Part shown: in pieces, positions 49,990 through 59,571 of the stretch
Layout: every line of letters begins with the position of its first letter
Numbering within the stretch: position 1 is the stretch's first letter
Assembly (NCBI GenBank): GCA_023423275.1
Contig: JAFAFW010000075.1
Location: 1 to 64,000, forward strand
Direction of reading: 5' to 3'
Origin: Pseudomonadota bacterium
Lineage (GTDB): Bacteria; Pseudomonadota; Alphaproteobacteria; Rhizobiales; Hyphomicrobiaceae
Length of the DNA: 64,000 nt
Translations under genes and position numbers: made by a program
Notes under the pieces: generated by a model
The model's database searches: none
What the model was told of the DNA's origin: nothing
The model's input: the letters and a program-made list of their open reading frames with translations, nothing else

Positions 49990-50734
49990 TGGCCTTCCGT
50001 TTCCTGGTAATATCGTATTTCTTGACGTTTTCGTTGTCTTCCGGCCTGCGGTCTTCACCAACGATGCGGCCGTCTTCGATGCGTACGATACGATCCGCGA
50101 ACGCGTGCGTGCGCGGATCATGCGTGACGGCGAGCACCGCGTGATTGTTCTCCCTGGCGATCTGGGCAAGCAACGCCATCACGGCGTGCCCATTCTCGCT
50201 GTCGAGGGCTGCGGTCGGCTCGTCAGCCAGAATGACGGACGGCGACCCGGCCAGCGCGCGCGCCACGGCGACGCGCTGCTGCTCGCCACCACTCATGTTG
50301 CGCGGATAGCTGCGCAGCTTGTGCGCCAACCCGACGGCGGTCAGGGCGGTCTCGGCCTTTGCGACCGTTTCGCTGTATTTCGCGCCCCGGACGTCCAGCG
50401 CCAGACGGACATTCTCCATCGCGGTCAACGTCGGAAACAGGTTGTAGGACTGGAAAATGAAGCCGATGTGCCGACGTCGCAGGTCCGCAAGCTTCTCTGC
50501 ATCGAGACCTTGAATGGTTTCGCCGCAAATCCGAACCGTCCCCGACGTGGGGGTCAGGATACAGCCGAGAATGGACAACAGCGTGGTCTTGCCGCTGCCC
50601 GATGGGCCCATCAGCAGAGTCAATTCACCCGTCGACAGCGTCATATCCACGCTTTTCAGTGCACGGACCTTGGCGGCGCCATCCCCCAGCTCCTTCACGA
50701 TATTGACGGCTTCGAGAACGACGGATTGACTCAT
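49982..50734 (-). CDS. ABC exporter ATPase (DevA/LolD-like)
   Basis: The 250-residue ATPase has Walker A GPSGSGKTT, signature MSGGEQQRVA, Walker B VILADEPTAALD and the switch His in VTHDPR. It belongs to the MacB/LolD/DevA group that works with FtsX-type permeases. ATG 50734 overlaps the permease stop by four bases. It has an N-terminal beta-sheet start (VVLEAVNIVKELG) typical for the group. Confidence 0.92.
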   Translation of the reverse strand: MSQSVVLEAVNIVKELGDGAAKVRALKSVDMTLSTGELTLLMGPSGSGKTTLLSILGCILTPTSGTVRICGETIQGLDAEKLADLRRRHIGFIFQSYNLFPTLTAMENVRLALDVRGAKYSETVAKAETALTAVGLAHKLRSYPRNMSGGEQQRVAVARALAGSPSVILADEPTAALDSENGHAVMALLAQIARENNHAVLAVTHDPRTHAFADRIVRIEDGRIVGEDRRPEDNENVKKYDITRKRKANA

Positions 50735-51861
50735 CGACTGAATACCATGGCTGGATCGATCTTCGTCACTTTCATGATCGCCGAAACGGCAGAAATGGCG
50801 CACATGAAAAGCGTCAGCAAGAACAAGGCGACCGCAAGGCCCGGCGTCATGACGATCGGCAAAGCGGTATGCGTACTCAGGACCACGACCGTCAGCGCAA
50901 TGATCATGCCGAGCGTGTAGCCGATCACGGCGCTCAGGCCGGCCTGCGCCAGGATGACCTTATGAATATAGCCGGAGGATGACCCGAGCGCGCGCAGCGT
51001 CGCGAATTCGTTCAGGTGATCCTTGGTGCTCGAATAAAGCGTCTGTGCCACGATAACGGTGCCGACCAGCAAGCCCAGGATCGCGCCACCAATCAGCGCC
51101 ACGCCGGCTCCGGTCGAGAACAGCCATTGATCGAGGCTGCGGTCGCGGAATTCCGCCTTTGTCAGAACTTCAGTGCCAGGCAAGCGGGACAGCAGGTCTT
51201 TCCTCACCGCCTCGACATCGACACCGGGCTGCGTCTGCACGAGGAAAAAGGTCGTGTTCTCTCCCGGCACACCCAAGAGGCTTCGGGCCCGGTTGAGCGT
51301 CGTGAACACATACGGAGCCATCGTGAACGAGCGAATGCCATCCGTTATGGCGCGCACCCGGACGCGGCCGCTCTCGATCTGGGCGGTATCGCCCATGCCC
51401 TTGATGCCGAGATCGGCGAGATAGCTGCGATCAACCGCGATCGCATCAGGGGCTGCCAGCGCGCCGGCTGATCCTTCCACCACGTTCCACGGCGCAAGTC
51501 CGCCGTCTTCAGTATCCGTTCCGACGATGACCGAGGTCGTGCTGCCCCCGCCCGGCTTGCGCCATTCGGCGAACGAAACGACCAGAGGAACAACCTTGGA
51601 GACTCCCGGCGTGGCAAGGGCAGCATGCCGCTCGCGCGGTGTGAGCAGAATTCCACCCTCTTCGAAGCTCTTTGCCCCGTAAGCCGTGATCCACAATTCA
51701 CCATGGGCATTCTCGATCATGCCGATGATCATTTTCCGGGCGCCCAGATAAAGCCCAAGCTGCACCGCAACCAGAACAATCGAAAACAGAATGCCCACCA
51801 ACGTCACGATCAGCCGGATGCGATCGTGAAACAGGTTGCGAATGGCCAGCGTCAGTATCAT
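50731..51861 (-). CDS. ABC exporter permease (DevC/FtsX-like)
   Basis: The 376-residue permease has one membrane helix near residues 15-38, a large periplasmic domain (about 40-250) and three helices at the end, the FtsX/MacB layout. The periplasmic part is like DevC (ARKMIIGMIENAHGELWITAYG; LDQWLFSTGAGVALIGGAILGL). With the downstream ATPase and adaptor it forms a DevBCA-type exporter, which in cyanobacteria moves glycolipids. The cargo here is unknown. It is the first gene of the three. Confidence 0.9.
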   Translation of the reverse strand: MILTLAIRNLFHDRIRLIVTLVGILFSIVLVAVQLGLYLGARKMIIGMIENAHGELWITAYGAKSFEEGGILLTPRERHAALATPGVSKVVPLVVSFAEWRKPGGGSTTSVIVGTDTEDGGLAPWNVVEGSAGALAAPDAIAVDRSYLADLGIKGMGDTAQIESGRVRVRAITDGIRSFTMAPYVFTTLNRARSLLGVPGENTTFFLVQTQPGVDVEAVRKDLLSRLPGTEVLTKAEFRDRSLDQWLFSTGAGVALIGGAILGLLVGTVIVAQTLYSSTKDHLNEFATLRALGSSSGYIHKVILAQAGLSAVIGYTLGMIIALTVVVLSTHTALPIVMTPGLAVALFLLTLFMCAISAVSAIMKVTKIDPAMVFSR

Positions 51862-52241
51862 CAGCGTTTCACTTATTTATGAAGACGATATTCAGCGTCT
51901 ATCTCTAACCGGTCTCGGGTCGTTCGGCGGTCCCGCAGGTGACAGGGGCCCGCTGCTGACGGAATTGGATGCGCATTCCACGGTGCTGCCTGCAGACCCC
52001 GCGCCACAGACGCCCGCAGTATATAGGCGGTCCATCCGCGTGGCGCCACTGCTGAGCGTTGCCGGAGTTAAGCAATAGACCAATCCATTGCTGACCTCGC
52101 GGCGCAAATGGGCGCACGAATTCGGCATAGAGAGGGCAGCAAATAAGTTGGAGCGGCCCGTTTTTGCCCAACTGAAACTGTAGGCAGTCCGAAATAATGC
52201 AGCATGATGCCACTTTTACTGGCGAAAACGGGAATCCGGCA
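51862..52241. other. Intergenic region, nothing clear
   Basis: This 380-base divergent stretch between the exporter operon and the DUF2147 gene should hold both promoters. I see no gene-like frame, no strong hairpin with T-run and no EcfG-type site. Confidence 0.4.
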
Positions 52242-52787
52242 ATGCGCACAAACCGTGCAAACTACTGGGCGTTAAGTATTTTTTCGATTATCGCGCTGAC
52301 TGCCGTGGGACACGTCGCCGAGGCCCAGCAGCCGGGTCGAAACGCCGCTCCCGCAAAGACGGCGCCCGCGCCAATGCCGCCTCCCGTTCCGGATACCACC
52401 GGCATCTGGATCGATGACACCGGGCAAGGCGCCATTGAAATCCTGCCGTGCGGCCAGCAACTGTGCGGCCGCATTGTCTGGCTCAAGGATCCACTCGCCA
52501 AAAACGGCCGACCGCTGACCGATGCTCTCAATCCGAATACGGGCCAAAGGCAGCGGCCCATTTGCGGCCTGCAAGTGATCGGCAATCTCCAGGCCCAGTC
52601 GGGCGGCGCCTGGGACAACGGCTGGATCTATGATCCGAAGGAAGGCAAGTCCTACGACGTCGAGATCATGCTCAGAGCCCCCGACAAGCTTCAGGTCAAG
52701 GGCTACCTCGGCGTCAAATTCCTGAGCGAAACCTTCGTCTGGACCCGAGCGCCTGCCCAACTCCAGCGTTGCGCCGCCGTCAACTGA
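52242..52787 (+). CDS. Secreted DUF2147 domain protein
   Basis: The 181-residue protein has a signal peptide (to about residue 30, HVAEAQQ), a proline-rich linker and a DUF2147 domain: TTGIWIDDTGQGAIEILPCGQQLCGRIVWLK, then KSYDVEIMLRAPDKLQVKGYLG. DUF2147 proteins are lipocalin-like beta structures of unknown function, found in the periplasm. Three cysteines (LPC, LCG, CGL) may form a disulfide. ATG 52242 is used; an in-frame ATG 45 bases upstream would put a polar lead before the signal peptide. Confidence 0.88.
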   Translation: MRTNRANYWALSIFSIIALTAVGHVAEAQQPGRNAAPAKTAPAPMPPPVPDTTGIWIDDTGQGAIEILPCGQQLCGRIVWLKDPLAKNGRPLTDALNPNTGQRQRPICGLQVIGNLQAQSGGAWDNGWIYDPKEGKSYDVEIMLRAPDKLQVKGYLGVKFLSETFVWTRAPAQLQRCAAVN

Positions 52788-52811
52788 CGACGGCGCAAAC
52801 CTTTCTATTGA

Positions 52812-53699
52812 TCACGCAACCGCGCGGCGGCCAGCGGCATCCGTCTTCTCGGGCGCTGCCACGTCCTGATCCTCGTTGGCGACCTCGCGACGGTCCTTTG
52901 TCCGATCGAGCCAGTTGCTGAAGGCAACGGTCCTATCGACGACAAGGTCGCGCTGCCTGTCGACAGTGATGATGTGATAGCAGTCGTCCAGCACAACCAT
53001 ATCGACCAAGCCACCGAGATTGCGCTGCAGGTAAAGCGCATTCTTGAGGCTGGCGCGGTCATCCTCGCGCGGATGCATGATCAGAGCAGGCTGGCGGATG
53101 CTCGGCAGCTCGCGCCGGACGATGTTCACCAGCCAGCGCAGCTCGAGCATCGTGCCGCCGGGCGTCTGGAACACGCCGGCCTGCGAGCTGTCGCCCGAAT
53201 GCAGGGCCTCGACCACCATCTTGCGCAGACGCTTGTCCTTAATGCCGTGCGGGTCGCGCTCGACGAACGGAATGCGGTTGGCGACGGATTTCTGGAAGCA
53301 AAGACGGAACAGCCCCGCGTACCAGGGGATCGACCAGCCATCCAGCCACAGCGTCGGCGCATAGAGCGCCAGACCATGGACGTCCTTCGGACGGTTGGCC
53401 GCCAGATGCAGTCCAAGGATCGCGCCCGCCGACAGGCCGCCGACGACCACGCGGTCGCAGCTCTGGCGAAGCTCGTCCAGCGCCGCCTCGACGGACCAGT
53501 ACCAGTCCTGCCAGCGCGACTGCTTCAGCTCCTCTTCGGTGCCGCAGTGGTTCGCAAGTTGAGGAACGTGCACCGTGTAGCCGGCGCGCGCCATTCCAAG
53601 CGCGACATAACGCATTTCGATCGGAGTACCACCCAGACCGTGGATCAACAGGACCCCGGTGCGCCCCCCCTCGAATTTATAGCTCCGATCTACGCTCAT
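52812..53699 (-). CDS. Carboxylesterase-like alpha/beta hydrolase
   Basis: The 295-residue protein is an alpha/beta hydrolase of the carboxylesterase/thermostable monoglyceride lipase type: oxyanion region LLIHGLGGTP, nucleophile serine in VGGLSAGA, aspartate in MHPREDD and histidine in DDCYHIITVDRQRDLV (typical for Est30-like enzymes). A cap of helices lies between residues about 120 and 190. The C-terminal 25 residues are disordered. It should act on short-chain esters in the cytoplasm. It is convergent with the DUF2147 gene. Confidence 0.88.
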   Translation of the reverse strand: MSVDRSYKFEGGRTGVLLIHGLGGTPIEMRYVALGMARAGYTVHVPQLANHCGTEEELKQSRWQDWYWSVEAALDELRQSCDRVVVGGLSAGAILGLHLAANRPKDVHGLALYAPTLWLDGWSIPWYAGLFRLCFQKSVANRIPFVERDPHGIKDKRLRKMVVEALHSGDSSQAGVFQTPGGTMLELRWLVNIVRRELPSIRQPALIMHPREDDRASLKNALYLQRNLGGLVDMVVLDDCYHIITVDRQRDLVVDRTVAFSNWLDRTKDRREVANEDQDVAAPEKTDAAGRRAVA

Positions 53700-53852
53700 T
53701 GTACCTTTTCTCTATTGTTTCGTACCACACACTGAACCGGTGTTCGCTCCGCACGGCATTCGGCTGCCCTGGCCCTTGTGATTCAGGCCTCCCAGAGCAG
53801 GCCATTGCGAAGCGTTTTTGATTGATTTCGACTGTCGAAAAAGGCCGGTTCT

Positions 53853-55289
53853 CTAATCTGCCCCCGCCTTATGAAGAAGCCGATCGACAAGGCCGAGACC
53901 GAGATCAATCTCCTCCTTCGTGATGTTGACCGACGGCGCGAAGACGACGGTGTTCTTATAATAGCCGCCCACATCAAGAACGATGCCATAGCGGCGGTCT
54001 TCATATTCGATCCCACCGTTGAAGCCCGCCTGATTGAGTTGATTGGCAAGCTTCGTATTCGGTGTAATTCCGTCAGCCTCGCAAAGCTCCATGCGCAGAG
54101 CGAGTCCCATGCCATCGACGTTACCGATTGATTTCGGATACCGCCTCTGGAGTTCCTGCAGACCACCGAGGAAATAGGCGCCCATATCGCGCGTGATTGC
54201 CTCGTAGTCCTCGTCCTCCATCATCTTAACGTTTTCGAGGGCGACAGAGGTTCCCATCGGGTTCGACGAATACGTCGAATGGGTCATGCCCGCCGGCCAG
54301 ATCTCCGGACTGATCAATTCCTCTCGCGCCCATAAGCCAGACAGCGGATTAAGACCGTTCGTCAGCGACTTGCCGAATACGATCACGTCCGGCTTCACAT
54401 TGAAATTCTCCATCGCCCAGAATTTGCCGGCGCGGTAGAAGCCCATCTGGACTTCATCATCGACCAGCAGAATTTTGCGCGCCTCCAGTACGCCCTTCAG
54501 CCTCTCGAAATAGCCCGGAGGCGGAATGATGTATCCGCCCGTACCCTGAATGGGCTCCGCAAAGAATGCGGCGAATTCACTCTCTCCCGACTTCGCGTCC
54601 CACACGCCGTGATATTCGCTATCAAACAGGCGCGCGAATTGATCGACACAATATAGACCGCAATCGTCACGCTTCTTTCCGTACGGGCAACGGAAGCAAT
54701 ACGGAAATGGCACAAAATGGGCGCGATCCGAGAAGTGCCCGAATTTCTTACGGTAACGATAAGAAGACGTTATCGCCGTCGTTCCGAGCGTACGGCCGTG
54801 ATAGCCGCCTTCAAAGGCGAACATCCGCGCCTTGCCGCCGGAGTAATTCCTCACCAGCTTGAGCGCATCCTCGTTTGCCTGTGCGCCACCGACGTTGAAA
54901 TGCACGCGACCGCGCTCGCCCCAGGTCTTTTCGATCCTCTGCGCGAGCCTGGTCGCGAGTTCGATCTTCTCGCGATGAAGGAATTTGCTCGAAACTTGCG
55001 GCAGCGTATCGAGCTGGCGGCGGGCGGCGTTATTCAACCGTTCATTAGCGTAACCGAAATTGACCGCGGAATGCCACATTTGCATGTCGAGAAACGGCAT
55101 GCCTTCGGCGTCAAAAAGGAACGAACCTTCACACCGGTGAAAGATCTTCGGTGTTTCCATATAGTGAACGGTATCGCCCCATGAGCAATACCGGGATTCG
55201 TAATCCATGAGCTCCGCGTCGGTCAGCTCACTCAGGTCATTCCGCGCGGACGTGGGCTCGCGAGTAACGCGCGTTTTCGCGTCAAGCAT
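53853..55289 (-). CDS. Class III (PLP) aminotransferase
   Basis: The 478-residue enzyme is a fold-I PLP aminotransferase of class III: NVGGAQANEDALKL, FEGGYHGRTLG, the acidic VDDEVQMGF and the Schiff-base lysine in VIVFGKSLTNG. A cysteine-rich insert (FRCPYGKKRDDCGLYC) follows the HFVPFPYC segment; such a loop is seen in some members and may be structural. ATG 55289 overlaps the phosphatase gene by eight bases, with GGAGACGGAGC as ribosome site. Cotranslation with a HAD phosphatase suggests one pathway with a phosphorylated amino or keto compound. Confidence 0.9.
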   Translation of the reverse strand: MLDAKTRVTREPTSARNDLSELTDAELMDYESRYCSWGDTVHYMETPKIFHRCEGSFLFDAEGMPFLDMQMWHSAVNFGYANERLNNAARRQLDTLPQVSSKFLHREKIELATRLAQRIEKTWGERGRVHFNVGGAQANEDALKLVRNYSGGKARMFAFEGGYHGRTLGTTAITSSYRYRKKFGHFSDRAHFVPFPYCFRCPYGKKRDDCGLYCVDQFARLFDSEYHGVWDAKSGESEFAAFFAEPIQGTGGYIIPPPGYFERLKGVLEARKILLVDDEVQMGFYRAGKFWAMENFNVKPDVIVFGKSLTNGLNPLSGLWAREELISPEIWPAGMTHSTYSSNPMGTSVALENVKMMEDEDYEAITRDMGAYFLGGLQELQRRYPKSIGNVDGMGLALRMELCEADGITPNTKLANQLNQAGFNGGIEYEDRRYGIVLDVGGYYKNTVVFAPSVNITKEEIDLGLGLVDRLLHKAGAD

Positions 55290-55986
55290 GCTCCGTCTCC
55301 AGTTTCGGGAGGCCCGCACGCGATCCGTAGGCTGTTTCAAGCCAGTCGATCAGCAACGCCGTCGCCTCGGTGAAGTCGTTAAAGGGAAGGTGACGTAAAT
55401 CAGTTGAGCGGCAATGCTCGGCCAGAACCCCCTTTGCTAAAACCAGATCAGCCTTCTCAGCCATGCAAAAGTCGGACCGGCCATCGCCGATCGCGATGCG
55501 GACAACTGAACCCGCGTCTCCGAGAGAACCGCATTTGCAATGTCCTGCGGCGGCGGGACAGGCCTCCCTTGAATAAGGGAATCCCAATCGCCAGCGGTCC
55601 GATCCGAGCCACTCGATATGGTTAGCGCGAAACGGCAAATTCAACCCCGCCCTGGCAAGCACTCGTTCAATAGTCCGATCGATCCCGTCAGAGACTACGG
55701 TCGTCCCGAATCCCTGTTTGCGACAGAAACCGACGAACGCAGGAAAGGCAGGATCAATCTCTATCTCGTTAATGAACGCATCAAGCTCGTCAGGGGTTGC
55801 GCGGATCAGCCCGATCTGCCGCTCCATACATTCGCGCGAGCCGATTTCGCCGGATTTCCATTGCTTTTCGATATCGAGCCATGCGGGCTCTGCGAACCGC
55901 GTCAGAAGGCGGTCCGTCGTATCGATGGTTGCGATTGTCCCATCGAAATCAACGAACACGTGGAACTTCAGACGCACACTTGCCAC
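55282..55986 (-). CDS. HAD-IB family phosphatase (MtnX/SerB-like)
   Basis: The protein (234 residues from GTG 55986) is a HAD superfamily IB phosphatase. Motif I is FVDFDGTIAT with the nucleophile and acid aspartates, motif II is VVSDG, and motif III is IAIGDGRSDFCMAEKAD. This resembles MtnX and phosphoserine phosphatase. The C-terminus is followed at once by the aminotransferase start. A TTG 60 bases upstream is in frame but less likely. Substrate unknown. Confidence 0.85.
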   Translation of the reverse strand: MASVRLKFHVFVDFDGTIATIDTTDRLLTRFAEPAWLDIEKQWKSGEIGSRECMERQIGLIRATPDELDAFINEIEIDPAFPAFVGFCRKQGFGTTVVSDGIDRTIERVLARAGLNLPFRANHIEWLGSDRWRLGFPYSREACPAAAGHCKCGSLGDAGSVVRIAIGDGRSDFCMAEKADLVLAKGVLAEHCRSTDLRHLPFNDFTEATALLIDWLETAYGSRAGLPKLETEHA

Positions 55987-56655
55987 GCTTGGAGAACCTG
56001 TTGAGTTAAACGATGATTCAGTAAGCCGTACGAGCGAAGGGCACAATAGCTCGTCTTATCCGGCGTTAGGCAAAGTGCCAATAATTTTCGTTAAGGGCTG
56101 CCTATCGATTGCGTCGATAGGTCACGCCCGAGCTCAAGCTCTCCGCGCGTCGTATCGTTAACGCATCGGGAGCTGGATACGCTGCCGAAACGGAACTGGA
56201 GCCCATAAAGCGGGAATTTGACGAAAAGCTGAAATCAGAGGTCAGGAGCGACATTGGACCGCGGTTGATAGGCAAATGAAACTGAACCGCAATCAGAAAC
56301 ATCGCCGAAGTTGTTTGCAGTATTTCTGTCATCTTTTCGGAATGAGCCTTTGAACACCGCCGGTTACCCCATTCCCGAGTGATCTGCATTTCCACGTCAT
56401 CAATCTAAGATTGAGATGAAACATAAAATCTTCTTTTGATTGAATTTCATGCTCTTGCGCAGGGCAATTCGCAGCGGACACGAAGCGCCCGCCAAGATTG
56501 TAGGCGGACGGAGTTGACACTGCTGCCTGCACGGGCGAACGCTCGCAGCGAGGAACGCTGAACTTCACAACAGGGGCATGCAGGCCGGGAACCGGCGAAA
56601 GGCGACAGAAGCACTGCGTTGGCCGTTCGCCGCCTGACACCTGCACGATAAGACG
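55987..56655. other. Long AT-richer intergenic region with one palindrome
   Basis: This 669-base gap separates the divergent phosphatase and epimerase genes. It is AT-richer than its surroundings, mainly at 56280-56460. A start-less open frame of 52 codons on the plus strand (56121-56279) encodes a charged helical tail and may be a gene remnant. A perfect 15-base palindrome lies at 56400-56414. Confidence 0.45.
56400..56414. promoter_or_regulatory. Perfect palindrome TCAATCTAAGATTGA, possible operator
   Basis: Two 7-base arms (TCAATCT and AGATTGA) around a single A, in the AT-rich part of the long divergent gap. The form suits a dimeric regulator; which one is unknown. Confidence 0.45.
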
Positions 56656-57624
56656 ATGACGATCCTGATCACCGGCTCGATGGGGCATGTCGGCTTTGAG
56701 ACCGTGCGGCAGGCAGCAGCGCGCGGACATGAGGTCGTTGCACAATACCGAGGCACATTCCGGAAGGCTGACGCCGACTCTCTGAGCGGAGATATCCGGT
56801 GGGTTCGCTGCGATCTGACGAACGGCGCCGAGGTTGCCGGGCTCGCTGAAGCACACGGCATAAAAGGCTGCATTCATACCGCGGCCGTCCCGAATGAGAT
56901 GTTCTGCCGGCCCGAGCCACTCAACGCCGTCAATGTCAATACCGGCGCGGTAGCAACGCTGCTCGATGCGGCGCGGACACATCAGTGGCGCCGCTTCCTG
57001 TACGTCAGCACCGGCTCCGTATTCCAGAATGCAACCGACGTCACAAAGCCGATTCTTGAAGACGCGCAACCCTCGGTCACAAACATCTACAGCACGACGA
57101 AATATTGCGGAGAACTGCTGACCAGCATGTATCGTTCGCAGTTCGACGTGCCAGCCGCAACCGTACGCATCTCATGGGTCTACGGACCACCCGTGCTTCC
57201 AAAGCAGCGCGATCCGTCGCGGGGACCGATACCGTTTCTTCTCAGATCCGCCATGACGGGCACGCCGGTGCACGAGGAAAGCGGCGGCGACTTTGGCGCG
57301 AGCTTTACTTACGTGGCGGATGTCGCCGGCGGACTGCTTGCGGCCTATGAGGCCAAGGCTCTCACGCACGAGATCTATCATCTGGGATCCGGCGCGAATT
57401 ATTTAACAAGCGATGTGGTTCGCGCCATCAAGACGGCGGTCCCCGAAGCAGACTTGAGCGTCGGTCCGGGCACTGCTCCCTGGACGGACTATACGAGAAT
57501 GCGCGGTCCGCTGGCCGGAGACCGGCTGTTTGAGGATTCCGGCTGGCGTCCGCAGTTCACTCTCGAAACCGGCATGAAGGCCTTCGCCGACTGGATCCGC
57601 GCAAACCCGGACGCCGTCCGATAA
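56656..57624 (+). CDS. NAD-dependent epimerase/dehydratase (extended SDR)
   Basis: The 322-residue enzyme is an extended SDR: MTILITGSMGHVGFETV (GxxGxxG NAD site), a serine in VSTGSVFQN and the catalytic YSTTKYCGE (Tyr-x-x-x-Lys, about residue 146). The C-terminal substrate region ends TGMKAFADWIR. It is of the nucleotide-sugar or hydroxyl-compound epimerase type. It stands alone, with 114 bases to rlmJ on the same strand. Confidence 0.88.
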   Translation: MTILITGSMGHVGFETVRQAAARGHEVVAQYRGTFRKADADSLSGDIRWVRCDLTNGAEVAGLAEAHGIKGCIHTAAVPNEMFCRPEPLNAVNVNTGAVATLLDAARTHQWRRFLYVSTGSVFQNATDVTKPILEDAQPSVTNIYSTTKYCGELLTSMYRSQFDVPAATVRISWVYGPPVLPKQRDPSRGPIPFLLRSAMTGTPVHEESGGDFGASFTYVADVAGGLLAAYEAKALTHEIYHLGSGANYLTSDVVRAIKTAVPEADLSVGPGTAPWTDYTRMRGPLAGDRLFEDSGWRPQFTLETGMKAFADWIRANPDAVR

Positions 57625-57738
57625 TCCGTTGACCCACGAGAGCCCCTCCCGAATGACATTGGTGAGCGGATCGGCGGCCCCTATCCGGGTTTCGCCACCG
57701 CTTGACAGCAAACGCGGGCAGAGCCAAACGCTCGCGCC

Positions 57739-58599
57739 ATGAACTACCGTCACGCGTACCACGCCGGCAATTTTGCAGACGTCCTGAAACACGCGACGCT
57801 GGCGCTCATCGTTGAACATCTCAAGCGCAAACCGACACCGTTTCGCGTGATCGATACTCATGCCGGGCCGGGCCTTTATGACCTGACCGGCATCCAGGCG
57901 GAAAAAACCGGCGAATGGAAGCAAGGGATTGCGCACCTGTACGGCCCGGAGGCAGGCCAGTTGCCTCAGGATATCGCGCCGCTGCTGGCAGCGTATCTGT
58001 CTGCCGTTGCGCAACAGAATCCGGCAGGAGGCCTGGCTCGTTATCCCGGGAGCCCATGTCTGGCGCGTAGCCTGCTGCGGCCCGAGGACCGGCTGGTTGT
58101 CAACGAGTTGCACCCTGAGGACGCGACCGAGCTGAAATCGCTGTTCACCCGTGACCGGCAAACGACCGTGCTGCATCTCGACGGCTGGACCGCACTGAAG
58201 TCGCTGCTGCCGCCCAAAGAGAAACGTGGTGTGATCCTGATCGACCCGCCGTTCGAGCAGCCCGGCGAGCTTGACCGTCTCGTCGACGGATTGCGCGAGG
58301 CTGTATCCCGTTTCGCGACCGGGATCTACATGCTCTGGTATCCGATCAAGAATCCGAAGACGATCGCCACATTCCACTCTGCACTGACGATCGGCCGATA
58401 CCCCAAGCTTCTCGTCGCGGAACTGATGCTACGCGCACCGCATGATATCGACAGGCTGAATGGCACCGGCATCGCCATTCTGAATCCGCCCTGGCAGCTC
58501 GATGATCAGCTCAATAAATTGCTGCCGTTTTTGTCCAGCCGGATGGGTGAAAACGATGCCAGTCACCGCTTATTTTGGCTTGGCGTGAAAGCCGCCTGA
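57739..58599 (+). CDS. rlmJ: 23S rRNA (adenine2030-N6)-methyltransferase
   Basis: The 286-residue enzyme methylates A2030 of 23S rRNA. The N-terminus MNYRHAYHAGNFADVLKHATL is the RlmJ signature; the SAM site has DTHAGPGLYDL, and the catalytic motif IV is IDPPFEQ. A small helical insert in the methyltransferase fold lies at about residues 50-100. Length fits RlmJ (about 280). No ribosome site of strength is seen. Confidence 0.95.
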   Translation: MNYRHAYHAGNFADVLKHATLALIVEHLKRKPTPFRVIDTHAGPGLYDLTGIQAEKTGEWKQGIAHLYGPEAGQLPQDIAPLLAAYLSAVAQQNPAGGLARYPGSPCLARSLLRPEDRLVVNELHPEDATELKSLFTRDRQTTVLHLDGWTALKSLLPPKEKRGVILIDPPFEQPGELDRLVDGLREAVSRFATGIYMLWYPIKNPKTIATFHSALTIGRYPKLLVAELMLRAPHDIDRLNGTGIAILNPPWQLDDQLNKLLPFLSSRMGENDASHRLFWLGVKAA

Positions 58600-58869
58600 T
58601 CCAACACGTTGAAATGCAAGCAGCGGTTGCAAAAATCCCGAAATTGCCTTGCACTCACGAAACTGTTCGCACATAGTTATGCACAGTTCGGGCGGCCTAT
58701 CGGACCCGGCGGATATTGCTGAGCCCTGCTGATGCGTCTCTCGCACCTGCGTAGTATTCCGGATCGCACCTCACGTTCCCCGACATCGGATTGGACTGCC
58801 TAGCTACACGGGCGCGTGCCTGTGGGGACGCGCAGACGCCACCCACTACGGGGACAAGGAGACCCTCGC

Positions 58870-59088
58870 ATGCGGCAGAACGGTACAGTGAAGTTCTTCA
58901 ATCAGACGAAAGGCTTCGGGTTCATCACCCCTGACGAGGGCGGCAAGGATGTGTTCGTGCATGTCACAGCCGTCGAGCGCTCGGGCCTCGGCACCCTGGA
59001 CGAGGGCATGCGTGTGTCCTTCGAAACGGAGCCCGACAAGCGCGGCAAAGGCCCCAAGGCCGTTGACCTTCAGGCTTCCGCAGACTGA
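58870..59088 (+). CDS. Cold-shock protein (CspA family)
   Basis: The 72-residue nucleic-acid-binding protein has RNP1 GFGFITP and RNP2 VFVHVTAV, with the start GTVKFFNQTKG. AAGGAGA lies nine bases before ATG 58870. The 270-base leader after rlmJ is long, as in many csp genes whose mRNA folds with temperature. It binds single-stranded RNA/DNA as a chaperone. The C-terminus is a little longer than CspA of E. coli. Confidence 0.93.
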   Translation: MRQNGTVKFFNQTKGFGFITPDEGGKDVFVHVTAVERSGLGTLDEGMRVSFETEPDKRGKGPKAVDLQASAD

Positions 59089-59251
59089 TTTCAAGAAAGT
59101 GGAGAGACGGCGCACCAAAACTGCCGCCTCTCTGCAACGCCTCTGTTGGAAAGTCGGTCCGGCGATCGAAGAATGCCGATGGACCCGTAGGAAGTTTGAG
59201 CGGATTCGGGCAGTGTCGCCCGGTTCGCTTTTTCTTTGAGAGGTCTTCGAG

Positions 59252-59563
59252 ATGTTCAAGCTGACTAGTTCGCTGGCCGCCATGGCCGCTGCGGCTCTGC
59301 TGGTATGGGCCGCCTCGCCCGCCGAAGCACGGTCCTGCATCAACAAGGCCGGGCAGGGCACGAACTCCACCGAAGAAGGTGCGAAGTTTCAGGCTTACGA
59401 GGCCATTTTGCAGGCCACCGACTGGGGAATGTGGGCGTCCTGGATGGCATCCAGCCAGAAAATCGGCGTCGCGCCCGGTTATAAGGTCACGCGGCTGAAG
59501 ACCAAGTGCGGCAAGGGCGGCATGGGCTCGAGCTGCGTCATTCAAGCGACCCTCTGTAAGTGA
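59252..59563 (+). CDS. Small secreted cysteine-containing protein
   Basis: The 103-residue protein has a signal peptide (residues 1-26, SPAEARS) and a mature part with cysteines at RSCINKAG, TKCGK, SSCV and TLCK. Its pattern (Cys just after the signal, an AGxGTxxTEExAK segment, a final Cys-x-x-x-A-x-x-Cys) is shared with the gene at 59804 and loosely with that at 60841. I recognise it only as an unnamed periplasmic family. GAGAGGTC precedes ATG 59252. Confidence 0.75.
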   Translation: MFKLTSSLAAMAAAALLVWAASPAEARSCINKAGQGTNSTEEGAKFQAYEAILQATDWGMWASWMASSQKIGVAPGYKVTRLKTKCGKGGMGSSCVIQATLCK

Positions 59564-59571
59564 TCAGTGGG

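Noticed and set aside
56102..56395. Minus-strand frame of 97 codons in the long gap
   Set aside because: No ribosome site and no recognisable composition; the plus strand shows the more protein-like (though start-less) frame.
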